Assembly: GCF_001698815.1 (NCBI RefSeq)
Contig: NZ_LGSI01000035.1
Coordinates: forward strand, 44,234-108,233
Length of the DNA stretch: 64,000 nt
DNA from: Pseudomonas syringae
GTDB lineage: Bacteria > Pseudomonadota > Gammaproteobacteria > Pseudomonadales > Pseudomonadaceae
Direction: 5' to 3'
Positions 27,583 through 37,320 of the stretch are shown piece by piece; position 1 is the stretch's first letter; each line of letters starts with the position of its first letter. Position numbers and translations under genes: made by a program. The notes below the pieces were generated by a model that was not told the DNA's origin, did no database searches, and saw nothing but the letters and a program-made list of their open reading frames with translations.

Positions 27583-28739
27583 TGGCCGCGCCTCACTTGC
27601 AGATCCGTTCGCCGTTCGACTTCGGCCATGATCATGCGCGAATCTGTGCGCACCTCGATTACCAATGGCTGACCGAGCAATCCTTGCAGTCGCTCGACAG
27701 CTGCTTTGGTTGCGGCTCCAGCCTCAAGGGCGCGACCCACAACGCCAGCGGCCCAGGCGTTAGCACCCTCAAGCGAGGTGCCGGCTGCGGTCATTCCTGT
27801 TTGTTGATGGGTAAGGCGCTGTGCCTGGGAAGACAACCAGTCCTGTGACTGCTCCGGGTTCTGCGCTGCCAGATCGATTCGATTTTGGTAGAACGCAGTT
27901 TGATATTCACGCTGGCCGGAGTTCAGTAGCTTGTTTCGAGACACCAGGTTCAGGCGATCCCTGTCGGTATTACTGCCGGACGCACTGCCGATTTGAGATG
28001 CCCCAACACCCAGCGCCGCTGGCCCCAGCCAAGGTGGGATCAGGCCAGTTTTATCTTTTCCTGGTGAAGGGGAGCGACGTTGCAAATCTGGTAATCCGCC
28101 ATTACCCAACGATTGCGGCCAGTTGGTAACGAACACTGAAGAAACCCCTGTGGCTTCCTCCAATACTTTGCCAACGGCGATGTTCTTTAGCGTTTCTGGG
28201 CCGCCCATTACTTTATTCAATAGTGCCCCGGCACCTGTTTTGGCACCACGTCCCGCGTAATAGCTGCCAATACCAAGTGCTGCGCCACCGGCCAGCATCT
28301 GTTCGCCGGACAGTTTCAGGTCGTCGAGCATGTACGTGCCAAGCTCTGCGAAACCTTTATTCAGTGGTGTGGCCATGCGGTCGATGGCTTGGCCCAGGGT
28401 GGCTTTCATTCGGGCCGCCGTGGCGCTGGCGCTCTGGGTATTTTCTTTCAGGTCTCGTCCGATGATAGGTGCCGATTCGGATATCTGCTTGGATTGACTG
28501 GCGAAGGTATCCAGCAGGTTGCCGCCGAGCATGAAGCGTGCCCCGCGCACGGTATCCAGATCCATTCCCTTAAAAACGGTGCCAATGAATTTTGCGCGCT
28601 GTTCATCGGACTTCATCTTGTCGTACTTGCGCTTCAAGTCCCCGAAAACGTCCTGAGGATTTCTTGAGCTGCCGTCTTTGTTGAAGAATCCTACGCCGCT
28701 GGTCTTCGTCACCTGATCCCGGTATTGCTTGGTGCTGAA
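27579..28739 (-). pseudogene. Tail tape-measure protein, 5' end lost
   Basis: The frame (with a possible GTG at 28712, 377 residues) is the C-terminal part of a Mu-like tape-measure protein. It is helical with a small hydrophobic central segment (GGAALGIGSYYAG). Reading continues upstream without a stop through FSTKQYRDQ, which looks like native tape-measure sequence, to about 28739. There the DNA becomes an ICE gene. At least half of a normal tape-measure gene, together with tube, sheath and earlier tail genes, is missing. The tail therefore cannot be built from this locus. Confidence 0.8.
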
Positions 28740-29127
28740 TATCCGCAGTGTTGATTCGGCGAACGGTCCAGACGCCGGAGTGGAGGATCAAACTTCCGCG
28801 CCCCAGGCGCCAACGGCTGGCGAGTATCCATTCGAGCTTGCGGTACAACCAGGTCTCGGGGCGAGCCCGTTTGGCCCGACGCAGTAGCGTGCCACCGGCA
28901 AATAGCACCACCGCCATGCCTGCGATCATGCTGGTCGGCGCTACGGCAATGGAGGCGGTGGCGATCGCCAGAGGAACGCCCAGCAGCAGGCCAATGACGG
29001 CGCCGGTGCCGAGCGCTACCCACATCTCATCATTGGTCAAACCACGCAATACGGCGGGATCATGATTGAGTCGCTCCGGCAGAAAGACCAAGGTGCCGTC
29101 GGCAAGGCGTTCGATAGTGTCGTTCAT
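28603..29127 (-). CDS. ICE conjugation protein, TIGR03750 family (PFL_4701-like), C-terminus fused into phage DNA
   Basis: Residues 1-124 match the TIGR03750/DUF3487 family of integrative-element conjugation proteins: RLADGTLVFLPERLN, VLRGLTNDEMW, two membrane segments and LFAGGTLLRRAKRARPETWLYRKLEW. After VWTVRR near 28756 the frame runs on into the phage tape-measure gene for about 50 more residues, which are out-of-frame nonsense. The gene is the last of four ICE genes and marks the element-phage junction. Confidence 0.85.
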   Translation of the reverse strand: MNDTIERLADGTLVFLPERLNHDPAVLRGLTNDEMWVALGTGAVIGLLLGVPLAIATASIAVAPTSMIAGMAVVLFAGGTLLRRAKRARPETWLYRKLEWILASRWRLGRGSLILHSGVWTVRRINTADIQHQAIPGSGDEDQRRRILQQRRQLKKSSGRFRGLEAQVRQDEVR

Positions 29128-29134
29128 GTCGACC

Positions 29135-29506
29135 TCACAGAATCGCGGCGGCCTTGGTCAGGAACCAGATGATGATCACCACCAGCAGGGCTCCAATGCC
29201 GACTACGGCGCCGAGGTCTTTCCAGGTCTTGCGCTGGTTCTGCACGTCGGCATAGACGGTCAGGGAATGCCAAGCCACACCGAGAAAAGCGAGTAGTGCG
29301 ATTAGCAGACCGAGCAGGATCCCGCCGTCGTAGGCGTAGTTTTTAATCGTCTCGATCAACCCGGAACCTTCGCCACGCGAAGGGGCTTCCATGGTGGGAA
29401 GTTCGGCAAAAGCCAGGCTTGGACCGAGCACTAGGAGCAGACCTACCAAGCGCTGGCTCGCACGATCCCGTAGGTTGTTTTTTAGGGGAACAAGGTACTT
29501 GAGCAT
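29135..29506 (-). CDS. ICE membrane protein, TIGR03745 family (PFL_4702-like)
   Basis: A 123-residue protein with a signal-like N-terminus (RLVGLLLVLGPSLAFA) and a C-terminal membrane helix (VVGIGALLVVIIIWFLTKAAAIL) plus another at GGILLGLLIALLAFLGVAW. This is the pilin-like TIGR03745 protein of ICE type IV secretion. I start at MLKYLVPLK; the longer frame has no coding character and overlaps the next gene. Confidence 0.85.
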   Translation of the reverse strand: MLKYLVPLKNNLRDRASQRLVGLLLVLGPSLAFAELPTMEAPSRGEGSGLIETIKNYAYDGGILLGLLIALLAFLGVAWHSLTVYADVQNQRKTWKDLGAVVGIGALLVVIIIWFLTKAAAIL

Positions 29507-29523
29507 GACGGTGATCTCCGGTG

Positions 29524-29763
29524 TTAGGACAGGGTGAAGAACATCAGAACCAGCAAGGTGAGCAGCACGCGCGCGGTGCTGCCGCCAAACGCGCCGAAGC
29601 GCACACTGCCGGTGGCCCAACCCCGGTAAGCCGTCCACATCACCCAGGCACACCAAAGCAAAGCCAGAACGAGAACCAGGGACTGCCACAGCGTCGAACT
29701 GCTCTGCGGTGAGAAGCCGGAAGCGTTTTGAAAGGCAGCGGTCTGCGCGTCGGTCATGCTCAT
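29524..29763 (-). CDS. ICE membrane protein, TIGR03758 family (PFL_4703-like)
   Basis: A 79-residue protein with the family pattern: F...SGFSP, then two membrane helices (LWQSLVLVLALLWCAWVMW and ARVLLTLLVLMFFTLS) separated by GWATGSV. It is a small type IV secretion component. Its ATG overlaps the stop of the RAQPRD gene by four bases. Confidence 0.85.
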   Translation of the reverse strand: MSMTDAQTAAFQNASGFSPQSSSTLWQSLVLVLALLWCAWVMWTAYRGWATGSVRFGAFGGSTARVLLTLLVLMFFTLS

Positions 29764-30092
29764 GGCAAGGGCCCCCCGGACGGGGTGTCGAGGCGGTAAT
29801 CGCCGATCAATTCAGCGGGATCGCGGGGTTGAGCGCGAGAGGGGGACAGATAGCCCTGCACACCAAGACGGATGCGCTGTATGTCTCGAGTCAATCGGGG
29901 GTAGTCGAAGCGATAGCGATCGTCGGGTTCAGCCGTGCTGGCTGCCTCAGCTTGCGTTGCAAGGCGTTCGAGAGTGTCGAGCTGCTGCTGGACTAGGCTG
30001 AGCTGATCCCGTTCATGAGCAGATGCGGCATTGCTGCTGCCATCGACGATAGCCAGCGAGAGTAGTAAGCAGCGAAAGACGGTAATTGACAT
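29760..30092 (-). CDS. ICE RAQPRD-family periplasmic protein (PFL_4704-like)
   Basis: A 110-residue protein with a signal peptide (MSITVFRCLLLSLAIVDG) and the family hallmark SPSRAQPRDPAELIGDYR near the C-terminus. It belongs to ICE conjugation operons. The gene that normally precedes it is absent, and 610 bases of apparently non-coding DNA and the cargo cluster follow instead. A decayed second copy of this gene lies at 43099-43335. Confidence 0.88.
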   Translation of the reverse strand: MSITVFRCLLLSLAIVDGSSNAASAHERDQLSLVQQQLDTLERLATQAEAASTAEPDDRYRFDYPRLTRDIQRIRLGVQGYLSPSRAQPRDPAELIGDYRLDTPSGGPLP

Positions 30093-30703
30093 GATGCTGG
30101 CCCATATGGATCTGAGGACAGCATCAAGTCAGAGGTCGAATTATTCAGTAGAAAATATGAGACGTGATAAGTCGCTTTTTAGTAAACGTTTGATCAACCC
30201 CTTCTGCTTTGGTCGAAACCAGTTCAACTGGCAAGTTTGTAACAGCGTGGGTCATGCACCAATCGGTTAGGGGCATGTGTTGCTGTTTAATCACGTGCTG
30301 CCATTTTTTTGTCTAATTAGGGGGGCTTAATACCTTATTTTGTTGGACTCTATATCCTTGCTCCTGCTACACCTCTACGAGAAATGATTCGGCTCGTTCT
30401 ATTCGCACCTATTCAAGCATCCCGATACGAGGCTGTAGGATCAATATCAAAACTGATGTAGCTCTCAGGAGCTAGTTGATCTTCATCAAATACCGTAATT
30501 GCAGCCTGAGTTTAGACACGCCGGGGCAGGAGTTGCGTCTCACCATCCACATCTGAGATTTGGCCGCCGTCGTAGCGTCCAATTGAAATGTCGAAATTCG
30601 TTAGACAAAATCAACGGCGTGCCATGTTTCTGGAGTGTAAACTATATTGAAGTGAATATAGTTAGACTGTTCTGCAAAGCAGTCCGAGTTTGTTGCAGTC
30701 AAT
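30093..30703. other. Gene-poor AT-rich stretch at the left edge of cargo 1
   Basis: About 610 bases with no credible gene on either strand; short frames here have no ribosome sites or recognisable sequence. Base composition is clearly more AT-rich than the flanks. It separates the intact RAQPRD gene from the TonB receptor and probably contains an insertion junction. Confidence 0.4.
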
Positions 30704-33094
30704 TCAGAAACGATATTCTGCTGTCAAACGCGCAGTTCTCCCATCCTTGACACCCATCCAAGTCGTTGCGGTGCTGTAAGAGTAAATATCACGGTCAAAC
30801 AGGTTTTTAACGCCCAGGTTCAATGACCAGTCCTTCTGATGGTAGAAAACCGAGATATCGGTTTGCGCGTAGCCGCCGACGTCGTAGTAGGCACTGGTGC
30901 GGTAGCCGTTGACCATGTCACTTGCAGCGGTGACACCAATCCCTGCGCCCAGGCCTTTCAGCAGGCCCGTCTGCAACTCATAGGAAGTCCAGATATTGGC
31001 CGAGTTTTTCGGCTGTCCGGTAACCTTGTTGACCTGGCCGTTGACCTCAGAGGGATCGCTGAACTTTGAATACGTGTAGCTGGCAGTGAGGTTCCAGCCA
31101 GGAAGGATTTCGCCGTTCAGGTCCAGGTCGAAGCCTTTACTGTGCCGGCCTTCGGAACCGATGTACTGACCGGTCAGGTCTGACAGCGGCACGTTGGTCT
31201 GTTCGATATCGAACAACGCTGTGGTGATGGTAATACGGTCATCCAGCAGGCTAAACTTGAGGCCGACTTCCTTGGACTTGCTGCTGCTGGGCGCTAACGC
31301 ATTACCGAATCTGTCGATGTTGTAGCTGCCAGAAAAGCCGTGCATAAGATTGGCGTACGCGGTGATTTCCGGGGTCAGATCATAAGCGATACCGTAGTTG
31401 GGTACCCATTTGGTCTGTCGAAACGATGACGAGCCTGAACCTACGATGTTGTTCTGGTTTTCCCACACCGACTCCTTGCCCGCAAACAGCAGGTGCAGTT
31501 TTTCCAGAATAGTGATTTGGTCCTGAATGATCAGTCCGCGTTGGATATTGCGGGAGTCGTAGGATTTGTCCTTGGCAGTTGGGATGTGCGGATAATCAAG
31601 GCTGCTTTTATCCAGGACGTTGCCATCGACATCGATAGCGCCATCATTGAACTCGTACTGGGTGTTATTACTGTGCATGTAGTCGACACCCAACAGCACT
31701 TCTTGCTTGACCGGTCCGGTATTGAAGGTGCCGCGCACGTCGTTCTGGGTGCTCCAGTAGCGAGTGGTATCCACTGAGGAGAATTGGTGAGCGATCTGTT
31801 GGCCGTCGGGAAGGATCGCGAAGGGCTCGTTGATCTTGAAGCTCATTTTGGTGTCGCCGTAGGTAGCCTTGCTGTTGAAGGTCCAGCCCTCTACCAAGTC
31901 TTGGGACAGCTCGTAGTAGCCTGTTTTCGATACCCCGGAAATGTGATCGTCTTTGTCGCCCATGCGGTAGGTCGAGAGTTTGCGAATTTTTTGCAACGTG
32001 GTGTCGTAGTAAGTTCCCGCCAGACCCTGGGCGGCGCGGGTATCACTGAACTCGGCACCGACCTTGATGCGCGTCGAGTCGCCTTTCCAGGCAATTACCG
32101 GCGCCACGAAATCGGCCCGCGAACCGTTGTAATCAGGGTAGGTTTCGCTGGAGCGAGTACGGGCGACGTTGAGGCGATAGCTCCACGCCTTGTCGTCGGT
32201 CAAGGCTCCGCCCAAGTCGATGGCGGTCTTGTATTCACCACGATCTGTCACTTCGCCGCGAATTACGTGCAGCGGATCGGTCACCGGTGCCTTGCGGATG
32301 ATATTGATAGTGCCGCCAGGCGAGGAACTGCCCGACATAACAGCCGCTGGGCCCTTGATGACTTCCAGTCCTTCGACGCCATCAATTGGGGTGGACGGTA
32401 TCACCAAGCCATTGCGAGTCTCCGGCGTGGTCACGCCATCGGTGGAAGTCTGAGTGACTTCATAGCCGCGGATGAAATACACCGAATTGCCACGGTTGCC
32501 CTTTTGATCGACCACGCCAGCGGAATTGCGCAGGGCGTCTTCGATGCTGGTGGCCTGGCGATCGGCGATCACTTTGTGGGTGATGCTTTTCACCGACTGC
32601 GGGGTTTCCTGCAGCGAAGTATTGGTGCGCAAGGCACTGCTGGACTCGCTGGCGGTGTAGTCGTCATCCGTTGTGCTTTCGACGGCAATCGCCGGCAGGA
32701 CTGCGGCACCCGCATCAGCCGGGTTACTCGCAGCGCTAGCAGGGGCATCGACCACCAGATTGCCGTTGGCCGCAAGGCTGGAGCGCAACGGGGTTGCCGC
32801 TAGAGCCGCCGCCAATGCCTGGACAGCGCTCAAGTTGCCGCTGATAGCGGGCGAACGGTAAGCGCTGATGTCCGTCAGGCGTAATTCAATGCTTACGCCG
32901 CTTTTCTGGCTGATACGGTTGAGCGTTTGCTGCAACGTATCGACAGGCAAGTCATAGCGACTTTGTTGGGTAATATTTGCTGTTGCAGGCGCCGCCATAA
33001 CTTTAGGGATGAAACTAAAACTGCCCAATGCCAAGGAGATACCAAGTGCCAGTGGTAACGGTCGAACAGTCCTGAATCCGGATAAGTTTTCCAT
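30704..33094 (-). CDS. TonB-dependent siderophore-type outer-membrane receptor with signalling domain
   Basis: A 796-residue receptor. In order it has a signal peptide ending about residue 35 (VMAAPATA), a secretin/TonB short N-terminal (STN) signalling domain (YDLPVDTLQQTLNRISQKSGVSIEL, about 46-120), a plug (KSITHKVIADRQATSIEDALRNSAGV, GPAAVMSGSSSPGGTINIIRK) and a 22-strand barrel ending in a terminal phenylalanine (TAEYRF). It resembles FpvA/FoxA-type transducers. The ATG at 33094 has a strong aaagggggg site. The shared motif lies at 33158-33183. The STN domain implies signalling to the sigma factor at 39098, yet no FecR partner is encoded. The ligand is unknown. Confidence 0.92.
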   Translation of the reverse strand: MENLSGFRTVRPLPLALGISLALGSFSFIPKVMAAPATANITQQSRYDLPVDTLQQTLNRISQKSGVSIELRLTDISAYRSPAISGNLSAVQALAAALAATPLRSSLAANGNLVVDAPASAASNPADAGAAVLPAIAVESTTDDDYTASESSSALRTNTSLQETPQSVKSITHKVIADRQATSIEDALRNSAGVVDQKGNRGNSVYFIRGYEVTQTSTDGVTTPETRNGLVIPSTPIDGVEGLEVIKGPAAVMSGSSSPGGTINIIRKAPVTDPLHVIRGEVTDRGEYKTAIDLGGALTDDKAWSYRLNVARTRSSETYPDYNGSRADFVAPVIAWKGDSTRIKVGAEFSDTRAAQGLAGTYYDTTLQKIRKLSTYRMGDKDDHISGVSKTGYYELSQDLVEGWTFNSKATYGDTKMSFKINEPFAILPDGQQIAHQFSSVDTTRYWSTQNDVRGTFNTGPVKQEVLLGVDYMHSNNTQYEFNDGAIDVDGNVLDKSSLDYPHIPTAKDKSYDSRNIQRGLIIQDQITILEKLHLLFAGKESVWENQNNIVGSGSSSFRQTKWVPNYGIAYDLTPEITAYANLMHGFSGSYNIDRFGNALAPSSSKSKEVGLKFSLLDDRITITTALFDIEQTNVPLSDLTGQYIGSEGRHSKGFDLDLNGEILPGWNLTASYTYSKFSDPSEVNGQVNKVTGQPKNSANIWTSYELQTGLLKGLGAGIGVTAASDMVNGYRTSAYYDVGGYAQTDISVFYHQKDWSLNLGVKNLFDRDIYSYSTATTWMGVKDGRTARLTAEYRF

Positions 33095-33157
33095 GTATAA
33101 CTCCCCCCTTTGAATTATTAGAAAGTTCGCCTGCCGCGCAGTGCAGTTGTTATTAAT

Positions 33158-33183
33158 GTGCAATCAGAAATAAAAAGTGACAG
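33158..33183 (-). promoter_or_regulatory. Shared 26-base promoter-like motif, copy a (receptor)
   Basis: On the minus strand it reads CTGTCACTTT, nine bases, then ATTGCAC. It is identical in both blocks and in spacing to copies at 39060 and 42983. It lies 63 bases before the receptor ATG. Confidence 0.75.
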
Positions 33184-33218
33184 CGGGTCGTCAATATTCT
33201 TTTATTGAGTCCTGTTGT

Positions 33219-34661
33219 TCAGGCCGTACCGCCCACTAGTAATCCATCAATCTTCAGCGTTGGCTGACCGACCCCGACCGGCACGCTTTGGCCAGCCTTG
33301 CCGCATAACGCCAGACCGCGATCCAAGGCCAGGTCGTTGCCAACCATGCTGATCTGGCGCAGGGTCTGCGGACCGCTACCCGTCAGCGTGGCTCCGCGAA
33401 TAGGAGTGGTCAGCCGACCGTCTTCGATCAACCAGGCCAGGGCGCTCTGGAAGCTGAACTGGCCACTGACGATGTCCACCTGGCCGCTGCCCAGATCGGC
33501 CAGGTACACACCATGTTTGACCGAGGCAATGATCTCCTCTGCGGCGTAGGGGCCGGGCTGCATGAAGGTGTTGGTCATTCGAGGCATTGGCAGGTGGGCA
33601 TAGGACTGTCGCCGTCCGTTGCCGGTGACGCTTTGCCCCATCAGGCGGGCATTGAGGTCATCGTGCATGTAGCTGCGCAGAACACCGTTTTCGATCAGCG
33701 TGGTGCGCTGTCCTGGCTCACCTTCATCGTCGATATTCAACGAACCACGGGCACCCGGCACCGTAGCGTCATCGATAATGGTCACCCCGGGAGCCGCCAC
33801 CCTCTTGTCCATCTGCGACGCATAAACCGAACTGCCCATTCGATTGAAGTCTCCTTCAAAACCGTGGCCCATTGCTTCGTGCAGGAGCATTCCGGGCCAA
33901 CCGCTGGCGAGCACCACCGGCAACTGCCCGGAGGGAGCCTGGATGGCATCCAGATTAGTCAGGGCGCTATCGACCACACGACGGACTTCAGCCTCAACCA
34001 ATGACATCTCAATGTGCTCGAAACCGTTGCGTCCACCCATACCGCCGCTGGCACTTTCGCGACGGCCATGGTGTTCGACCACCACCCACAAATGCAGCAT
34101 CAGCAGCGGGCGTACATCGGCAGCCAGACGGCCGTCGTGACGCATCACCATCATTGCTTCGTGGGTCAGTTCAAGCGTCGCGCCCGCACGGCTGACCCGT
34201 GGATCGACCGCGCGCGCCAGTTGCTCGATCCGTTCCAACAGCGCCACCTTGGCAGCGGACGCCAATACCGGCAGCGGATCGTCGGTGCCGTAACTTGGAC
34301 GCGTCAATACAGGCTGCTCAGGCATCGCCACCTTGATGTTGCGGCCTTTGCCCGCAATGCTACGCACCGACAACGCGGCCTTTTGCAGTTGTTCGCGGGT
34401 AATCTGTTGCGAGTAAGCGAAGGCGCTTTGGTCCAGTTCACTGGCACGCAAACCGAAGCCGTGGTCGACACTGAAGGTGCCGCCGCTGACCTGGCTGTTC
34501 TCCAGCGACCAGCTCTCATGACGCCTGGATTGGAGGTACAGATCGGCAAAATCAACCTGGTGCTCCATAACCTGGTCCAGGGTATTGCGTAAGTCGTTCA
34601 GGTCTACACCGTAAGGTGCCAGCAATCGTTCACTGGCAATCGTCAGCCGTGTATCAGTCAT
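33219..34661 (-). CDS. tldD: TldD-like metallopeptidase
   Basis: A 480-residue TldD/PmbA-superfamily protein with the zinc-binding HExxxH motif (LLHEAMGHGFEGD) and the conserved C-terminal GxxxG-rich region. With its TldE/PmbA partner it forms a heterodimeric protease known to trim microcin B17 precursor and other unfolded peptides. I start at MTDTRLTIA (34661); the longer frame overlaps pmbA. It is a cargo-borne copy, part of a peptide-import-like cluster, and differs from the housekeeping tldD expected elsewhere in the chromosome. Confidence 0.9.
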   Translation of the reverse strand: MTDTRLTIASERLLAPYGVDLNDLRNTLDQVMEHQVDFADLYLQSRRHESWSLENSQVSGGTFSVDHGFGLRASELDQSAFAYSQQITREQLQKAALSVRSIAGKGRNIKVAMPEQPVLTRPSYGTDDPLPVLASAAKVALLERIEQLARAVDPRVSRAGATLELTHEAMMVMRHDGRLAADVRPLLMLHLWVVVEHHGRRESASGGMGGRNGFEHIEMSLVEAEVRRVVDSALTNLDAIQAPSGQLPVVLASGWPGMLLHEAMGHGFEGDFNRMGSSVYASQMDKRVAAPGVTIIDDATVPGARGSLNIDDEGEPGQRTTLIENGVLRSYMHDDLNARLMGQSVTGNGRRQSYAHLPMPRMTNTFMQPGPYAAEEIIASVKHGVYLADLGSGQVDIVSGQFSFQSALAWLIEDGRLTTPIRGATLTGSGPQTLRQISMVGNDLALDRGLALCGKAGQSVPVGVGQPTLKIDGLLVGGTA

Positions 34662-34680
34662 TGGAATTCTCCGCGAGCGC

Positions 34681-36027
34681 TCAGCGCCCACCTATTTGCA
34701 TATGGGCGATCAGTACCGAACCGCTGCTGAAGTTGCCTCGGGTGATGACGTCGTTGCCGACCGCTAGGATATCGCCGAGCAGAGTGTTCAAGTCACCGGC
34801 GACGGTGATGCCGGTCACGGCATGGGCGATCACGCCGTTCTCGACCCAGAAGCCCTTGGCGCTGCGTGAGTAGTCGCCGTTGATGAGGCGTGTGCCTTCG
34901 CCGGCCAATTCGGTAACCAGCAGGCCGTAGTCCAGTTGCGCGAGCATGGCGTGCCAGTCGTCACTGACGCGGGTGAGTTGGCTATGCAGACGCAGGTTGT
35001 AAGGGCCACTGGCATTGCCGGTGGACGGCATACCCAGGCGGCGACCGCTGTAGGTCGACAGGAAGTAACCCTGCAATCGCCCGTACTCGACCACCGCTCG
35101 GCGCTGACCGCTAAGGCCATCGCTGTCGAACGGCGCGCTGCCCAGACCAGCCACCTGGAATGGATCTTCCCTCAGGCTCAGGTGCTCAGCCATTACCCGG
35201 CTACCCAAACGATCGCGTAAATAGCTGTTGTGGGTGTATAGCGCACGACCACTGGCGGCGCTGGCAAAGTCCGTCAGCAAGCTGATCGCCATGTCGGGGT
35301 CGAACAGCACCCGATAGCGTCCTGTGGACAGGGGTTGTTCATCCAAATAAGCCAGCGCTTTACTCGCAGCCTTGGCACCGACCTGCTCGGGTAGTTGCAG
35401 GTGCTTGCTATGTCGTTCGTGGCTGCGCCAATGGCTTAAATGGCGGCGTTGCCCCTCGCTGGCCAGCGCATGGGCACTCAAGACGTGGCTTGATTGTGCA
35501 TAGCCATGGGCAAAGCCGCGGCTGTTAGCAAGAAAACTGCAAGCCTGATAGGCACTGACAAAAGCACCGTCGCTCTGCACCTGTGGGCCTTGGTCACTAA
35601 GACCTTGCTCGATGCGTGCGGCCAGCGCCTGAGCTTCTTCGGCCGAAACGGCCCAAGGGTGATGCAGTTGCAGGTCGACAGGTGCCTGGTTCATCAGGCT
35701 TGCATCGGGTAGCCCGGCGCAGGGATCTTGCGCCGTGTGAGTGGCAATGTCGCAAGCGGCGCGGGCCATATCGGCAAGGCTGGCGGAGCTGAAATCAGTT
35801 GAGTGCGTCGTGCCCTGGCGTTGCCCACGATACACCGTCAGGCTAACGCTGTTGTGGCTTTCGGCGCGGCACGCGCGCAAGCGGCCCTGGCGCAGATTGA
35901 GGCTCAGGCCATGACCGCTGGACACCAGCACGTGGGCATCGCTGGCGCCACTTTGGCGGGCGTAATCCAGCAGTTGTTCAGCCGCGGCCGCAAGCTGCGC
36001 CGGAGCCTGTTCGAGTGAGGTCGACAT
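34681..36027 (-). CDS. pmbA: PmbA/TldE-like partner protein
   Basis: A 448-residue member of the same superfamily. It lacks the HExxxH zinc motif, as expected for the TldE/PmbA partner, and keeps the conserved GRYRVLFDP, SGRRLGMPSTGNASGPYN and FWVENG segments. It is encoded 19 bases before tldD and would form the peptidase heterodimer. The ATG at 36027 starts MSTSLEQAP. Confidence 0.9.
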   Translation of the reverse strand: MSTSLEQAPAQLAAAAEQLLDYARQSGASDAHVLVSSGHGLSLNLRQGRLRACRAESHNSVSLTVYRGQRQGTTHSTDFSSASLADMARAACDIATHTAQDPCAGLPDASLMNQAPVDLQLHHPWAVSAEEAQALAARIEQGLSDQGPQVQSDGAFVSAYQACSFLANSRGFAHGYAQSSHVLSAHALASEGQRRHLSHWRSHERHSKHLQLPEQVGAKAASKALAYLDEQPLSTGRYRVLFDPDMAISLLTDFASAASGRALYTHNSYLRDRLGSRVMAEHLSLREDPFQVAGLGSAPFDSDGLSGQRRAVVEYGRLQGYFLSTYSGRRLGMPSTGNASGPYNLRLHSQLTRVSDDWHAMLAQLDYGLLVTELAGEGTRLINGDYSRSAKGFWVENGVIAHAVTGITVAGDLNTLLGDILAVGNDVITRGNFSSGSVLIAHMQIGGR

Positions 36028-36044
36028 GTGAGCTTCCTGATGCG

Positions 36045-37301
36045 TTACGCGGGTAGATAGAGGGGAGCGTTGGCCAGCAAGTCCGCTAACACCGAGATAT
36101 AACGTTGGTTTGCGACCTTACTGTTTTCGCCATAGTGCGCATGGAACGCCTGCTCCTTGACCATGAAGGCGGCATTCTCGGCCTGCCAGCGTTCACGATG
36201 CGCGCTGAGTTGCTCACTGCTGAAACCTCCCAGCTCTCGCTCATGGGTTTCGAACCAGCGGTTGCGCAAACCTGGCATGGCACGCTCCTCATCACTCCAG
36301 CCAACAGCGCTCATTAACAGATGAAAACTGCACCTGGCGGCGAGGGTGAACGACTCGCTCCACACCAAGACATCTTCGATGTCGGGCAGGGGCGATAGGT
36401 TGGCGAGCAACTGTGCAACCATGTCGTGCAGCTCGCGATAGGGGTCCTGTTGGTGGTTACGCAACGCCAATGAAGCATTACCCAGTGTTGCCCACACTGA
36501 CGCCGGCACGGTCTGGCCGGCGAGTACCTGGTCGCACAGGGCAATCCACTGCAAGCGCAGGGTATCCAACTCAGGCTCAGCCAGCAGCGCTGTCCAGTCA
36601 TGCAGCGGATCACTCAACCAATGGCGAAGCAAACGCACAGGCACCTGACGCACGTCGGCATCGACTCGCAAACCATCAAACAAGCTAGCCATCTGGTGCT
36701 CTTCGCAGGCATTGACGAAGTCCAGAGCCGGCGCCAGATTGATCGGCAGGCCACTCAGGCGTTCGAACACTCGCAGGCTTTCACTGTGTACCAACGCCGC
36801 ACACAGAGTGCCCTGGCCGTCGACCCAGAAAGGCGCTCTGCTGACCTTGATGTCGCCGTTGTCGGCATGTTGCTTGAGCCGGGTGACAAGAAAATCACGC
36901 AGTTGGGCATCACCATAAAAGGCGCCCCAAGCTTGCGCAGTGCGCCCGGCAGCGGGGCTGTTGGCCGGTAATACCGCACCGCTTTCATCCAGCCACTCGC
37001 GCAACTTAGCCAAGGGCTGGGCCCCCGAAATCCGAGCCAGTTCGTCGCCGGCTTTGAGCAGGATCAAGGTTGGAATGCCGCGCACCGCAAAGCGCTCGCG
37101 CACCGCAGGAAAAACATCGATATCGATCTTGAGCACCGCCAGGTATTCGCCCGCCTCTTCGGCCAGGCGTTCCAGGGTAGGCGCCATGGCGCGGCAGGGC
37201 GCACACCAGGGCGCCCAAAGGTCCAGCAACAGGGTCTGATCAGAGCCCGTCAAATACTCATTCAGCGAGTCTTCTGAAACGGTGATGACTGAGTGGGACA
37301 T
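36045..37301 (-). CDS. Thioredoxin domain fused to a cluster-specific domain
   Basis: A 418-residue protein. Residues about 1-110 are a thioredoxin fold with active site WCAPC (residues 32-36) and the cis-proline segment RGIPT. Residues about 125-418 are an unrecognised helical domain homologous along its length to the protein at 39795: ALVHSESLRVFERLSGLP here, ALVHNADPQVFERITGLP there. The start is MSHSVITVS; the longer open frame reads through the ABC transporter gene in another frame and is not coding. No signal peptide, so it is cytoplasmic, where it could reduce a disulfide or thioamide-type ligand. Confidence 0.8.
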   Translation of the reverse strand: MSHSVITVSEDSLNEYLTGSDQTLLLDLWAPWCAPCRAMAPTLERLAEEAGEYLAVLKIDIDVFPAVRERFAVRGIPTLILLKAGDELARISGAQPLAKLREWLDESGAVLPANSPAAGRTAQAWGAFYGDAQLRDFLVTRLKQHADNGDIKVSRAPFWVDGQGTLCAALVHSESLRVFERLSGLPINLAPALDFVNACEEHQMASLFDGLRVDADVRQVPVRLLRHWLSDPLHDWTALLAEPELDTLRLQWIALCDQVLAGQTVPASVWATLGNASLALRNHQQDPYRELHDMVAQLLANLSPLPDIEDVLVWSESFTLAARCSFHLLMSAVGWSDEERAMPGLRNRWFETHERELGGFSSEQLSAHRERWQAENAAFMVKEQAFHAHYGENSKVANQRYISVLADLLANAPLYLPA

Positions 37302-37320
37302 GGGTATCTCCAGAGGTGAA

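Noticed and set aside
18007..30092. An attL/attR pair formed by a repeat of the tRNA-Pro 3' end
   Set aside because: I looked for a second copy of the tRNA 3' sequence at the phage side and elsewhere in the window and did not find one.
31784..32803. A 339-codon plus-strand frame opposite the TonB receptor
   Set aside because: It is an antisense shadow of the receptor gene; it has no recognisable domain and the receptor is unmistakable on the other strand.
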